From the NCBI GenBank assembly GCA_039190275.1, contig JBCCYF010000049.1, positions 1-30,280 of the forward strand: a stretch of DNA of 30,280 bases. Direction: 5' to 3'. The notes below the pieces were generated by a model. That model saw only the letters and a program-made list of their open reading frames with translations, did not search any database and was not told where the DNA came from. The position numbers and the translations under genes are program-made. This document shows positions 8,335 to 16,556 of the stretch, piece by piece; positions within the stretch are counted from its first letter, which is position 1, and the number at the start of each line of letters is the position of its first letter. The DNA is from Halovulum sp039190275. GTDB lineage: Bacteria > Pseudomonadota > Alphaproteobacteria > Rhodobacterales > Rhodobacteraceae.

Positions 8335-9813
8335 TCAATCGACCGTGATCTTATGCCAGCGCACAGCGTCGTTCTTCACGGCGTCAAGGTTCTGCACGCG
8401 CGAGGATACGCCAACCATTCTGGTCACCGTGTATGGGATCAAAGTGCCACCGTTTTCCCAAAGGTACTCCTGAGCTTGCAAGTAGATTGCTTTGCGCTTG
8501 TCGAAATCCAGTTCGCGTCGCGCTTCAGCCAGCATGGCGTCAAATGCCTCATCCTTGAAAAAACTTTCGTTCCACTTTGCGGACGAGAGATAGATTTCAT
8601 GAAGGGCCTGATCGGCGGGGCGTTCGTTCCAGCGCGTGGCCGCAACGTCCTTTTTCATCCAGACCTCTGACCAGTACCCATCCGAAGGTGTTTGCACGAC
8701 ATTAACGCGAATTCCTGCGGCCGCGGCCTGTTCCTGGTAAGCGACGGCAAGTGTGGGCCATGTCGGCTCAAGGGTTGCGACATGGACATCGATTTCTATT
8801 CCGTCGGGATAACCTGCTTCGGCCAGCAATGCCTTGGCACCTTCGATATCTTGCTGACAGGTGAGGTTGGCTCTGTATTGGTCATTCGGCTCGACGGGCG
8901 CATCGCAGGCCACAACGCCTTGGCCACCCAGAACCAGCTTGACCAATTCCTCCCGGTCCGCCGCCATCCGAACTGCTTTGCGGACACGGACATCATCGAA
9001 TGGCGCAACATCGGTGCGGAAAACTAGACCACGCCAGTTGCCAGTGGGAATTACTTGTACATCAAACTTGTCCGATCCAGTGAGCATGACCTGCTGTTGT
9101 GCTGTGATCCCACGCTCCATATCGATCTGACCGCCTAGAAGGGCCTGAAGCCGCGCCTGACCATCGGCAATGCCGATGACTTCCATGCGGGCGACGCCAG
9201 GCGCGCCTTCCCAATAGTCGGGATTGGCAACCAAAACGGTTGTGCCTTCAGCGTCAAAGGTCTCAACCTTGAAGGGTCCGGTGCCGTTACCAGAAGTGGC
9301 AATCGTGTCGCCCGAACCCTCGTTGAGCATACGCAAACGATAGTCCATCAACTGAAGCGGCATATCGGCAAAAGGTGTGTTGAGCGTGATCTGGACGGTC
9401 ATGTTGTCCAGTGCCTCAACCTTAGTTATCATCTTGACGGCCGAGCGAGCAGGGCTGTCGCTGTCAGGGTCAAGGACACGGTTCAAAGAATACACAACGT
9501 CGGCGGCCTCGAAGGTGCTGCCGTCATGGAACTTCACATTGTCGCGAAGTTTGAACGTCCAAACCGTGGCATCCTCGTTTGCTTCCCAATTAGTGGCAAG
9601 ATCGGGTTCAGGTTTCCCATCCAAACCAGGCCGAACGAGGCGGTTCATGATTTTTTCTGTGATTTGGAACACGCGACCCTTTGAAATCGGATCAAGGCTC
9701 GATTGCGCGCCAAAGCCAAGTTCGTGCGCTTGCCGGAATGTGCCCGAAGGCTCGGCCATTGCGGCCGATGCTGTCAACGCCAGACCGGATACCATCCCCA
9801 GTAGAATTCTCAT
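8335..9813 (-). CDS. Peptide ABC transporter periplasmic substrate-binding protein (SBP_bac_5)
   Basis: The 492-residue protein has a signal peptide (MRILLGMVSGLALTASAAMA, cleavage near AMA-EP) and the family 5 pattern: LVRPGLDGKPEPDLATNWE, TVWTFKLRDNVKFHDGSTFEAADVVYSLNRVLDPD, GTGPFKV and a final EYLWENGGTLIPYTV region. Members bind di- or oligopeptides, nickel or opines in the periplasm and deliver them to the permeases. The ATG at 9813 has a GGGAGG ribosome site seven bases upstream; the frame is open another 30 codons, but these precede the signal peptide and are not coding. It is first in the operon, so its promoter should lie in the 210 bases shared with the divergent dipeptidase gene. 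That neighbour supports peptides as the substrate. Confidence 0.93.
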   Translation of the reverse strand: MRILLGMVSGLALTASAAMAEPSGTFRQAHELGFGAQSSLDPISKGRVFQITEKIMNRLVRPGLDGKPEPDLATNWEANEDATVWTFKLRDNVKFHDGSTFEAADVVYSLNRVLDPDSDSPARSAVKMITKVEALDNMTVQITLNTPFADMPLQLMDYRLRMLNEGSGDTIATSGNGTGPFKVETFDAEGTTVLVANPDYWEGAPGVARMEVIGIADGQARLQALLGGQIDMERGITAQQQVMLTGSDKFDVQVIPTGNWRGLVFRTDVAPFDDVRVRKAVRMAADREELVKLVLGGQGVVACDAPVEPNDQYRANLTCQQDIEGAKALLAEAGYPDGIEIDVHVATLEPTWPTLAVAYQEQAAAAGIRVNVVQTPSDGYWSEVWMKKDVAATRWNERPADQALHEIYLSSAKWNESFFKDEAFDAMLAEARRELDFDKRKAIYLQAQEYLWENGGTLIPYTVTRMVGVSSRVQNLDAVKNDAVRWHKITVD

Positions 9814-10024
9814 TTGTTTTCCTCCCGTTGGCGGCCCTCCAAACCAAAACCAGCAGACGGGGGCACCTGACCGACAGTCCTGCCCCACCCACCCTTGGGT
9901 CAAACGAAAAAAAGTTCGGGCATGGATACAGTAAATTTAGTCCATGGCTAGCTTGAATTCGGTTTGCAGCTTCTGACGGTTTCCAAGACCAATGGAACTA
10001 ACATCGAACATGAAGGAAAGGCGA

Positions 10025-10714
10025 ATGCGAGCAAGCAAGGTCATCTTGTCAATTGGCGGAGGTGGATTCACCCATGGAACGTATCCAGAATTGGATGACA
10101 TTTGCCTTCGGTTTTCGCCTTTGAAGCCAAACATCGGGTATGTCGGTTGGGCGAATGAAGACGATGAAAAGCGGATCGGTGACTTCTATGCACGGTTTGA
10201 ACCCCTGGCGGGATCCATGTCTCATCTGCCACTGGGGGCCACCAGCGAACATACCCGCGCATGGTTGGCAGATATGAAAATGGTCTATTTTTCTGGAGGC
10301 AATACCGCCTGCCTAGTTACCGCAATTCTGGCCAACCAATCCCTTTCTGCATTTCTTACCGCAAATAGGTCCGGTTGCGTTCTCGCAGGGGTCAGTGCCG
10401 GAGGAGTTTGCTGGTTTGATTGGATATTGTCGGATTACAAGGGGAGTGGTTACGAGCCGCTTCAAGGACTGTCGGCGGTTTCGGGTGGAATTTGCCCCCA
10501 TTACAGCTCGGAACCCGCGCGAAAACCGAAACTTGAAGAACTGGTCTCCGGCCAAGTGAGCCAGCCAGTATACGCGGTTGATGACGGGGCTTGCCTAGTT
10601 GCAATTGATGGGCAGGTCGATGGCTATTTCTCTGCGCACTCTGATCGTGCGGCCTATCGCTTAAACATTAAGGATCAGTCAGTCTTGACGTCGCGGCTAC
10701 CGCCGTTTGCATAG
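10025..10714 (+). CDS. pepE: Peptidase S51 family, alpha-aspartyl dipeptidase-like (PepE)
   Basis: The 229-residue product matches the length of PepE. It shows the S51 hallmarks: YFSGGNT (88-94), the nucleophile elbow AGVSAGG with Ser124, and His159 in CPHYSS, corresponding to the Ser-His pair of E. coli PepE. PepE cleaves dipeptides with N-terminal aspartate; related members process cyanophycin or other beta-aspartyl products. No signal peptide, so cytoplasmic. I prefer the ATG at 10025, preceded by AAGGAAAGG, over the in-frame ATG at 9992, which would add 11 residues with no homology. The gene is divergent from the peptide importer, suggesting that imported peptides are hydrolysed by it. 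It converges on the LysR gene with 16 bases between stops. Confidence 0.85.
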   Translation: MRASKVILSIGGGGFTHGTYPELDDICLRFSPLKPNIGYVGWANEDDEKRIGDFYARFEPLAGSMSHLPLGATSEHTRAWLADMKMVYFSGGNTACLVTAILANQSLSAFLTANRSGCVLAGVSAGGVCWFDWILSDYKGSGYEPLQGLSAVSGGICPHYSSEPARKPKLEELVSGQVSQPVYAVDDGACLVAIDGQVDGYFSAHSDRAAYRLNIKDQSVLTSRLPPFA

Positions 10715-10730
10715 TGTGCCCCCAGTTTCC

Positions 10731-11621
10731 TTATTCGGCGTTCGACTCGCTTACGATCCACTCGCAAACCGTGCGGACGGCAACAGCCTCACGCGCTTTG
10801 GGGCGCTCCAAAAGGTAAAAGGCTCGAGTCGGCATAAGGTCGATATCGAAAGGCTTAACCAATTGCCCCTCGGCAATGTCGCCATCCATGAAGGGAAAAA
10901 CGCCGAGTGCGACACCCTGGCCGTCTTTGACAGCACGTTGGACCATATTGGAGTCAACGACTGTAAACTCGCTTTCGATTGGCACATCCGGGCACCCGGC
11001 CAATACGAACCAGTTTCGCCACTCGCTGTGATCATGCTGATGAATAATTGTCAGGCCTGCCAGTTGCGACGGATGGTTCAGTGGACCAACATGCTTTGCA
11101 AGGTCCGGGCTTATGATCGGCGAATATCGAGCCTCTAGAAGTCGAGTCGACGAGAGACCACGCCAATCTCCAAAACCCCAATCGACCGCAAGGTCAGTTT
11201 GCAATTCCTTGGCATCTGTAATTCGAGATCCGTGGTGCACCAGAAGCTCGATTTTGGGATGCTCCTTGCCAAATTGCGCAAGCCGTGGACCTAGCCAGCG
11301 GGATCCGAAGATTGGGCCGACCGCAATCGAGACTGTCCGGCGCGCTGGGAGGACATGCTGTTCAACCTCTGTCCGAATGTCTTCGAAAGCTCGAGTTAGG
11401 ACCTCTGAGAGTGACCGTCCCTTTTCGGTCAAGCTCACGGCGCGGGTGTGCCGATGGAATAGTTTGAAGCCCCAGTCTTTTTCCAAGTGGCGTATCTGAT
11501 TGCTGACAGTCGTCGCGCTAACGCATAGTTCTTCTGCGGCCTTCTTGAAACTGAGATGACGAGCCGCCGCTTCGAAGGTGCGGAGCGATGTTAGGGGTAG
11601 TCTGCCAGTCAAGTTTGGCAC
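10731..11621 (-). CDS. LysR-family transcriptional regulator (GcvA-like)
   Basis: The 296-residue protein has the N-terminal winged helix (LPLTSLRTFEAAARHLSF, KKAAEELCVSATTVSNQIRHLE, LFHRHTRAVSLTEKG) and a periplasmic-binding-like effector domain with a shortened, GcvA-type sequence (PIFGSRWLGPRLAQF; FPFMDGDIAEGQLVKPF). The LPLTSLRTFEAAARHLSF opening is typical of the GcvA subgroup. It starts with GTG at 11621, supported by a GAGGAG site upstream. It is divergent from the three-gene operon at 11767-14815, the usual layout for a LysR regulator and its target; the effector would then be a metabolite of that operon. Palindromes at 11612-11695 are candidate binding sites. It could alternatively affect the peptidase gene it converges on, but that is less likely. 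Confidence 0.9.
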   Translation of the reverse strand: MPNLTGRLPLTSLRTFEAAARHLSFKKAAEELCVSATTVSNQIRHLEKDWGFKLFHRHTRAVSLTEKGRSLSEVLTRAFEDIRTEVEQHVLPARRTVSIAVGPIFGSRWLGPRLAQFGKEHPKIELLVHHGSRITDAKELQTDLAVDWGFGDWRGLSSTRLLEARYSPIISPDLAKHVGPLNHPSQLAGLTIIHQHDHSEWRNWFVLAGCPDVPIESEFTVVDSNMVQRAVKDGQGVALGVFPFMDGDIAEGQLVKPFDIDLMPTRAFYLLERPKAREAVAVRTVCEWIVSESNAE

Positions 11622-11629
11622 ACCAAACT
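11612..11629 (-). promoter_or_regulatory. Perfect 18-base palindrome over the LysR start codon
   Basis: Arms AGTTTGG and CCAAACT are perfect complements separated by four bases. On the minus strand the loop is TGTG, which contains the GTG start codon of the regulator gene. It could be a protein site for autoregulation or an RNA hairpin presenting the start codon in its loop. Confidence 0.5.
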
Positions 11630-11632
11630 CCT

Positions 11633-11660
11633 CTATGGATTAATTTTTTGCAATCCATAG
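11633..11660. promoter_or_regulatory. LysR-type dyad operator candidate
   Basis: Perfect 9-bp arms CTATGGATT (11633-11641) and AATCCATAG (11652-11660) with an AT-rich 10-base spacer. The interrupted dyad with T and A at the inner ends fits LysR-type boxes. It is placed directly upstream of the regulator gene, where autoregulation plus divergent activation is usual. Confidence 0.6.
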
Positions 11661-11662
11661 TA

Positions 11663-11695
11663 CTCTCAAATCTCGTTTGTCAAAAAAATTGAGAG
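11663..11695. promoter_or_regulatory. Second inverted repeat in the LysR/panE-like intergenic region
   Basis: Arms CTCTCAA (11663-11669) and TTGAGAG (11689-11695) with a 19-base AT-rich spacer containing a seven-A run. Together with the dyad at 11633-11660 it makes the 145-base intergenic region densely palindromic. It may be the activation half-site near the -35 of the operon, or a bend. Confidence 0.4.
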
Positions 11696-11766
11696 GATAG
11701 AACTTCGTCTCGACAGGAGCTTTCAGCCTGGTCGAGGAGACCGTTGCTCAATTCGGGAATGTGCTA

Positions 11767-12702
11767 ATGAAAGTCGCGATATTCGGCGTCGGAGCGATGG
11801 GCTCGGTCTATGCCGCACGGTTCGCGGAAGCTGGACTGGAAGTAATCGCGATAGATCCATGGAAGGCACATGTTGAAGCAATTGTAAGAAACGGGTTGCG
11901 CTTGGACGGTCCAGATGGAGCCCGGGTCGTAAAAGGTATCACGGCTTCAACCGACGCCGCAGATGCGGAAGGCGCCGACCTTTTTGTCATAGCGACAAAA
12001 GCGGCTGGCGTTGGCCAGGCAGCTCAGTCAGTGCGCTCCACAATGCCTGCCCATGCAACTGTTCTGACAATTCAGAACGGTCTTGGAGCCGGTGAGCGCA
12101 TATGCGAGCACTTGCCGCAGGCATCTGTCCTTTTGGGAGTGGCGGACGGGTTTGGCGCATCCATGATCGGGCCTGGTCATGCTAAACACACAGCCATGAA
12201 GTTGATCCGGCTAGGCGCGTTAACAGGTGGCATCACACCCCCGCTTGAGCAGGTTGTCACCACCTGGACGCAGGCTGGTTTCCAAGCGCATGCGTACGCG
12301 GACATTCACCAGTTGGTTTGGGAGAAACTTCTCTGCAACGTCACCTTGTCAGCTCCCTGCACCATTCATGACTGCACCGTCGGACAATTGATGGACGACA
12401 AGGCTAACTGGGCGGAAGCGCTTGAGGCCATGCAAGAAGCCTACGCCTGTGGAAGGGCGCGCGGCATAGCTTTTTCCTTTGACGACCCTGTGACCTATGT
12501 CACCGCTTTCGCCGAACTGGTTCGTCACGCCAGCCCGTCGATGCGGCTGGACCACCTCGCAGGGCGCCGCTCAGAAATAGACTTTATTAATGGGGCCATC
12601 CCCCCGATTGGTCGCCGCTGCGGCGTAACCACCCCCGTGAACGACCGGCTCAGCGCCGAAGTCCGCGCACGTGAAGCCTCATTTGAAGGGGTGCGCATAT
12701 GA
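11767..12702 (+). CDS. Ketopantoate reductase-family (PanE/ApbA) NAD(P)-dependent oxidoreductase
   Basis: The 311-residue product begins with the Rossmann motif MKVAIFGVGAMGSVYA (GxGxxG, residues 7-12), continues with LTIQNGLGAGERI and ends with the helical C-terminal domain containing LVWEKLLCNVTLSAP, where the lysine is the expected catalytic residue. PanE reduces 2-dehydropantoate, but many operon-borne paralogues act on other 2- or 3-oxo acids. Its position before a fumarylacetoacetase-like and a GcvT-like gene, with no pantothenate genes nearby, argues for a catabolic role. ATG at 11767 is preferred to the GTG two codons earlier because GGGAA lies seven bases upstream. Overlaps the next gene by ATGA. 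Confidence 0.85.
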   Translation: MKVAIFGVGAMGSVYAARFAEAGLEVIAIDPWKAHVEAIVRNGLRLDGPDGARVVKGITASTDAADAEGADLFVIATKAAGVGQAAQSVRSTMPAHATVLTIQNGLGAGERICEHLPQASVLLGVADGFGASMIGPGHAKHTAMKLIRLGALTGGITPPLEQVVTTWTQAGFQAHAYADIHQLVWEKLLCNVTLSAPCTIHDCTVGQLMDDKANWAEALEAMQEAYACGRARGIAFSFDDPVTYVTAFAELVRHASPSMRLDHLAGRRSEIDFINGAIPPIGRRCGVTTPVNDRLSAEVRAREASFEGVRI

Positions 12703-13541
12703 ATGCCGCCAGTTTCGCACTCGACTGCGTTCAAAGCTATGGCATGGTTACTTCAGCGGGCGTGGTCCCCGTCTCGCAAGCCTTTGCCGAAAGCTATCCT
12801 GACCTCAGGTCTGTTCTGTCTGCAGGCAAGCTGTCGGACCTGGCAAAAAACTGCGTCGGGGCTGCCATCGATACGGAAGAGCTCACGTTTCTTCCCCCCA
12901 TTCCCGAGCCTTCGAAAATCCTCTGCATTGGCCTAAATTACCGCAAACCTTACCCGGTGCCAGGCGTTACTGCTGAATCACAAGATATCGTGATCTTCGG
13001 ACGTCACAACGACACGCTTGTGGGCCACTGGGAGCCACTTGAGATGCCCCAGGGAGAGGCGGGACACAGCTATGATTTCGAGGGGGAAATCGTCGCCGTC
13101 ATCGGCAAAACCTGCCGACATGTGAGCGAAGCCGAATCCCTGTCGTACGTCGCAGGCTATTCGTGCATGAATGAAGGCTCGGTCAGGGCTTGGCAAAAAC
13201 ACTCGGTTCACGCAGGAAAAAACTTTCGTTCGTCCGGCTCCTGCGGACCGTGGCTGACCACGGCAGATGCCGCTGGGCCGGTCGAGACAATAGGCCTGGT
13301 GACGCGGGTGAACGGCGTGGTGATGCAGCAGGCGACCGGGGCGGATATGATCCACCCCCTGCCGAAGCTGATCGCTTACCTGTCGCACATCACCCAGCTC
13401 AACCCCGGCGACGTGATTGCCACAGGCTCACCTGACGGAACCGGCGGGAGCCGCACACCACCTGCATTTCTGAAACCCGGCGACGTTGTTGAGGTCGAGA
13501 GTCCGACCATCGGCACGCTACGCAACCAAGTTGCCAATTGA
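12699..13541 (+). CDS. Fumarylacetoacetate hydrolase-family protein
   Basis: The 280-residue protein has the FAH core: KILCIGLNYRKP, the paired metal-binding glutamates in DFEGEIVAVIG (Glu128 and Glu130), GYSCMNEGSVRAWQ, the lysine in HAGKNFRSSGSCGPWL, and the C-terminal GDVIATGSPDGTG loop. Family members hydrolyse C-C bonds, decarboxylate or tautomerise 2-oxo acids in degradative pathways. The third metal ligand, usually Asp in a 'ND' pair, reads Asn-Glu (158-159), a conservative change. The region after LNYRKP carries IFGRHNDTLVGH instead of the commoner 'FxKxxxSLxG', so substrate choice may differ. The start overlaps the preceding stop by four bases. The substrate is unknown. Confidence 0.88.
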   Translation: MNAASFALDCVQSYGMVTSAGVVPVSQAFAESYPDLRSVLSAGKLSDLAKNCVGAAIDTEELTFLPPIPEPSKILCIGLNYRKPYPVPGVTAESQDIVIFGRHNDTLVGHWEPLEMPQGEAGHSYDFEGEIVAVIGKTCRHVSEAESLSYVAGYSCMNEGSVRAWQKHSVHAGKNFRSSGSCGPWLTTADAAGPVETIGLVTRVNGVVMQQATGADMIHPLPKLIAYLSHITQLNPGDVIATGSPDGTGGSRTPPAFLKPGDVVEVESPTIGTLRNQVAN

Positions 13542-13567
13542 CCTGCTCCGCCAAAAGGACAACCCTT

Positions 13568-14815
13568 ATGCATCCCGATCTCAAGAAGCTGCGCTTTTCG
13601 GTCAAGCCCTTTCCGGTAGAGGGCACGCGCCCAGTAGAACTCGCACGAGCAATGGCAGTTCACCCGCTGACCTATCAGGAACTCGCATACGAGCCGGAAT
13701 ACTCTTTGTACGCGGGTCGACTGACACCCGAGAAGATGACCAACGCAACACCTGACGAAATGTACTGGGCAGCCCGGCAGGGTATCATCCTGCGCCACAC
13801 CGGCGAGCATCCCTTCGAGATCACGGGGCCCGACGCGTTGACGCTTTTACAGAGGATTTTTCCGCGTGACGTGTCCAAAGTGAAGACCGGGCGCTGTTCC
13901 TATCAGTTCGCCTGTTACCATGACGGTGGTATGATCACAGATGGGTTGCTGTTGCGCGTAGCCGAGGACAGATTCTGGTTCGCCCAGGCCGATGGGGACC
14001 TTTTCTCCTGGTATATGGCACATGCAGCGGGCCTGAATGTAACCATAAGCGACCCCGAGGTTTGGGTCAGCCAGATACAAGGGCCGCATTCGATGAAGCT
14101 TCTAGCACATCTGCTGGACGGCCCGATGCCCAATCCCTGGCGCTACTTCGATTGGGCCGAAGTAAGCATGGCTGGTCAGAAGGTTATCATCAGTCGCACA
14201 GGCTTCACCAATGAGCTGGGTTGGGAAATCTATTTCCGTCCGGAGAACGACATTGAAGCACTGGGCGATCTTGTCCTGGAGGAAGGGACGAAGATGGGCA
14301 TGGTCCTGACCGCGACACCGGGTTTCCGCGGTCGCCGGATCGAGGCCGGGCTTCTATCGGCGGGACAAGACTTCACTCGACACACAACGCCATTCTCGGT
14401 CGGCCTGGGTAGATTCATCGACTTCGATTGCGGTGACTTCATTGGACGCGAGGCCCTGCTGGGTGCTGAACGGACCTGCCGGACATGGGGCATGCGAGTG
14501 GAAGGCGGGATCGCTTTGCGCGGGCGATCCGTATATCAGAATGGACGAGAGCTCGGCCGCGTCACATCCAGCACTTGGTCCCCCTATCAGGTTTGCGGCA
14601 TTGGCATCGTGCATTTGTGCAGTGACACGCAGGGGCCGGGGTCCATCGTCGAAGTCGAATGTACTGACGGCAACAATCACATAGCGGAACTCTGCACCTT
14701 ACCCATGTACGATCCAAAGGGAGAAATAGTGCGGGGTATCAACACCACCATTCCGGCCGCTCCCGAACCTTGGCTCGGCATCGCAGCCGAAAGAGTGTCC
14801 GCCAAATCTGCCTGA
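13568..14815 (+). CDS. GcvT-like aminomethyltransferase / tetrahydrofolate-dependent demethylase
   Basis: The 415-residue product belongs to the T-protein/DmdA/LigM superfamily, whose members transfer a one-carbon unit from N-, S- or O-methyl compounds to tetrahydrofolate. Supporting segments are HPFEITGPDALTLLQRIFP, the folate-site loop DGGMITDGLLLR with Asp125 aligned to the catalytic Asp of GcvT, SRTGFTNELGWEIY and FDCGDFIGREAL. The last domain (WSPYQVCGIGIVHL) is the usual C-terminal barrel. It is longer than DmdA and lacks glycine-cleavage partners (gcvH, gcvP), so a demethylase role is plausible. ATG at 13568 with AAAGGA upstream is preferred to the TTG at 13538. Gene order suggests methyl removal followed by reduction and hydrolytic cleavage, but the substrate is not evident. 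Confidence 0.85.
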   Translation: MHPDLKKLRFSVKPFPVEGTRPVELARAMAVHPLTYQELAYEPEYSLYAGRLTPEKMTNATPDEMYWAARQGIILRHTGEHPFEITGPDALTLLQRIFPRDVSKVKTGRCSYQFACYHDGGMITDGLLLRVAEDRFWFAQADGDLFSWYMAHAAGLNVTISDPEVWVSQIQGPHSMKLLAHLLDGPMPNPWRYFDWAEVSMAGQKVIISRTGFTNELGWEIYFRPENDIEALGDLVLEEGTKMGMVLTATPGFRGRRIEAGLLSAGQDFTRHTTPFSVGLGRFIDFDCGDFIGREALLGAERTCRTWGMRVEGGIALRGRSVYQNGRELGRVTSSTWSPYQVCGIGIVHLCSDTQGPGSIVEVECTDGNNHIAELCTLPMYDPKGEIVRGINTTIPAAPEPWLGIAAERVSAKSA

Positions 14816-15470
14816 TCATCAAAAGGCATAGGAAAAGGCAACTCCACTACTCTGCGGGACGACACGAATCCATGCAGACGGCAACGACGAGCGGCACGCG
14901 AAATAGTCTTGCCCCAAATGCGGAGGCGCGACGGTCATAATTGAGACCTTCCTGCGCGGTCAAAGACCCAAATCCCGCGCACCACCTTGGGAGGATGCCG
15001 CATGATACAACACGAAAACCCGGCCCCTTCTTGCGCAGACCCCGGACCAATCAGTGCGGCCATCTCACAAAATCCTGGGCTGCATCAGGCCTGTGGAGGT
15101 AAAATGGGAGCCAAATTGGCCAAGTCGTGTCGGGAACATCAATTGGATGGCACAGCCTGTCATCACACAGCCGCTCACTCTGCTCATCCACCTCTGCAGC
15201 CGTAACGCACAATCCCCATAGCACCGAAATCCGCCCGCGCTTTCCTCCTCGTCAGATTTATCGCCGCTGCAGCTCACGCTGACAGCAGCAACAAACCTTA
15301 GACAAAGCGGACTTGGGCACACGCGGCTATTGCTGGCGCAGCATCGCTTCGCTCTGACGGCATGATCATTGCTGTTAAGCCGGCCATCTCGCTAAAGCGG
15401 ACATTGAAATCTGGTCTGAGCAGTCAAATCCGAACCGATCACCAGTAGACACAATTGTGAGTACCCAAGA
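14816..15470. other. 655-base intergenic stretch without a recognisable gene
   Basis: Short open frames (for example 14987-15205 on + and 15065-15322 on -) have no recognisable domains and unlikely composition. A GGGAGGATGCCGCATG start-like site near 14988 leads nowhere familiar. Two copies of AAAGCGGAC occur at about 15304 and 15396. No RNA gene or clear terminator was seen. It separates the LysR module from the LacI island and may be decayed DNA at a module border. Confidence 0.5.
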
Positions 15471-16463
15471 CTATGAGCTTTCGCGGTGGATGAGCTTTGG
15501 CGAAGTCGGGACAAGCAAAGCGGCGGTTTGTTGCGGAAGTGGATGAAGCAACCGTTCTACCGCAGATTTGCCGAGCTCATGTAAAGGCGTTTCCACCGCC
15601 GTCAGAGGAATGCTGCAGTATTGAGCCAGCGGAATATCATGTATCGCAACAAAAGCGATATCAGACGGAACATCATAGCCGAGCTCAATTGCACAATGCA
15701 TGGCGCCAATGGCCGAAAGGACATTACAACAGACCACTGCCGTCGGGCGAACAGACAAGCCAAAAAGACTGTTGACGATGTCAGCACCGTCCTCGATGGA
15801 TGGATCACAATGGATAACATAGTCGCTCGGCGATGCGTGGCCGGCAGCTTTAAGAGCATCTTTCCATCCGGCAATTCGTTCGTTCGTGAAGCTCAAACCC
15901 TTGCGCGTAGCGAGGCAGGCAATCTTGGTGTGCCCGCGTTCGATCAGATGGTTCGTCGCAATCCACGCGGCCTTTCTGTCTTGCAAGGCAACGACCGGCA
16001 AACTGTTTTCGAACTGGGCCTGCAGCAGAACTATCGGCACATTCTCACGTGCGGCCTGTGCGATCATCAGGTCGGCATTTTCTTCGGCAGCCTGAAGGAC
16101 AATCCCGTCAACGCCCCGACCGCGTATAAGACCAACGACGTGCTCTAGGGCGGGTTTTCCGGCTGCCGCATCGACCAGAAGAATTGCTTTCCCGGCTTCG
16201 GTGGCGGCGGCATGTGCGCCTTTCATAATTTCGGCATAGACCGGATTCGTGACGTCGTGGACCACAAGCGCCAGCATGCCCGTTTCCGTTTTTCGCAGCG
16301 ACCGGGCGGATCGGTTGGGTGTGTATCCGGTTTCTTCAATTACTTTATGGACGCGGGCGCGGGTTTCTTTGGACACCCGCAGACTCCCGTCATTGTTCAT
16401 AATTCTTGACACGACGGCAGTAGAAACGCCCGCTTTTTTCGCAATGTCCGCAAGTGTCGGCAT
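15471..16463 (-). CDS. LacI-family transcriptional repressor
   Basis: The 330-residue protein has a LacI DNA-binding head (MPTLADIAKKAGVSTAVVSR, then the hinge GYTPNRSARSLRK) and a periplasmic-binding-like effector domain (LALVVHDVTNPVYAEIMKGA; GVDGIVLQAAEEN; HDIPLAQYCSIPLTAV). Family members bind small sugars or sugar acids and release their operators. The frame is open to 16532, but the ATG at 16463 has GAGAGG five bases upstream and starts the family's standard N-terminus. It is divergent from the 16598 operon. Two operator-like palindromes lie in between and a third precedes the minus-strand operon 12 kb away, so it is the likely local regulator of both. Confidence 0.93.
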   Translation of the reverse strand: MPTLADIAKKAGVSTAVVSRIMNNDGSLRVSKETRARVHKVIEETGYTPNRSARSLRKTETGMLALVVHDVTNPVYAEIMKGAHAAATEAGKAILLVDAAAGKPALEHVVGLIRGRGVDGIVLQAAEENADLMIAQAARENVPIVLLQAQFENSLPVVALQDRKAAWIATNHLIERGHTKIACLATRKGLSFTNERIAGWKDALKAAGHASPSDYVIHCDPSIEDGADIVNSLFGLSVRPTAVVCCNVLSAIGAMHCAIELGYDVPSDIAFVAIHDIPLAQYCSIPLTAVETPLHELGKSAVERLLHPLPQQTAALLVPTSPKLIHRESS

Positions 16464-16505
16464 GAGGCCTCTCTTTCGCAGTCGTGGATAGCTATGTTTT
16501 GGCGC

Positions 16506-16532
16506 TTGACAAGTATACCCGACAAATACCAT
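16506..16532 (+). promoter_or_regulatory. Possible promoter of the CoA-transferase operon
   Basis: A consensus -35 hexamer TTGACA is at 16506-16511. The best -10-like hexamer is TACCAT (16527-16532) with a short 15-base spacer, so the -10 assignment is uncertain. Both operators lie immediately downstream, consistent with repression of initiation or early elongation. Confidence 0.3.
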
Positions 16533-16535
16533 CGT

Positions 16536-16553
16536 AGGTAAAACGAATTACCA
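16536..16553. promoter_or_regulatory. LacI-type operator, site 1
   Basis: AGGTAAAACGAATTACCA is an 18-bp near-palindrome with the central CG typical of LacI-family operators (half-site GGTAAA/TTACC). Its centre is 21 bp, two helical turns, from the centre of site 2. It fits the pattern TGGTAAAWCGWTTTWCCA shared with the other two sites. Confidence 0.7.
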
Positions 16554-16556
16554 GCT

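Noticed and set aside
9860..9886. Inverted repeat GGGGCA/TGCCCC upstream of the peptide-binding-protein gene
   Set aside because: Short 6-bp GC arms with a 15-base spacer in GC-rich DNA are likely to arise by chance.
14987..15205. 72-codon open frame in the intergenic region with a start-like GGGAGG
   Set aside because: No recognisable domain, odd composition and no conserved context; kept only as unassigned DNA.
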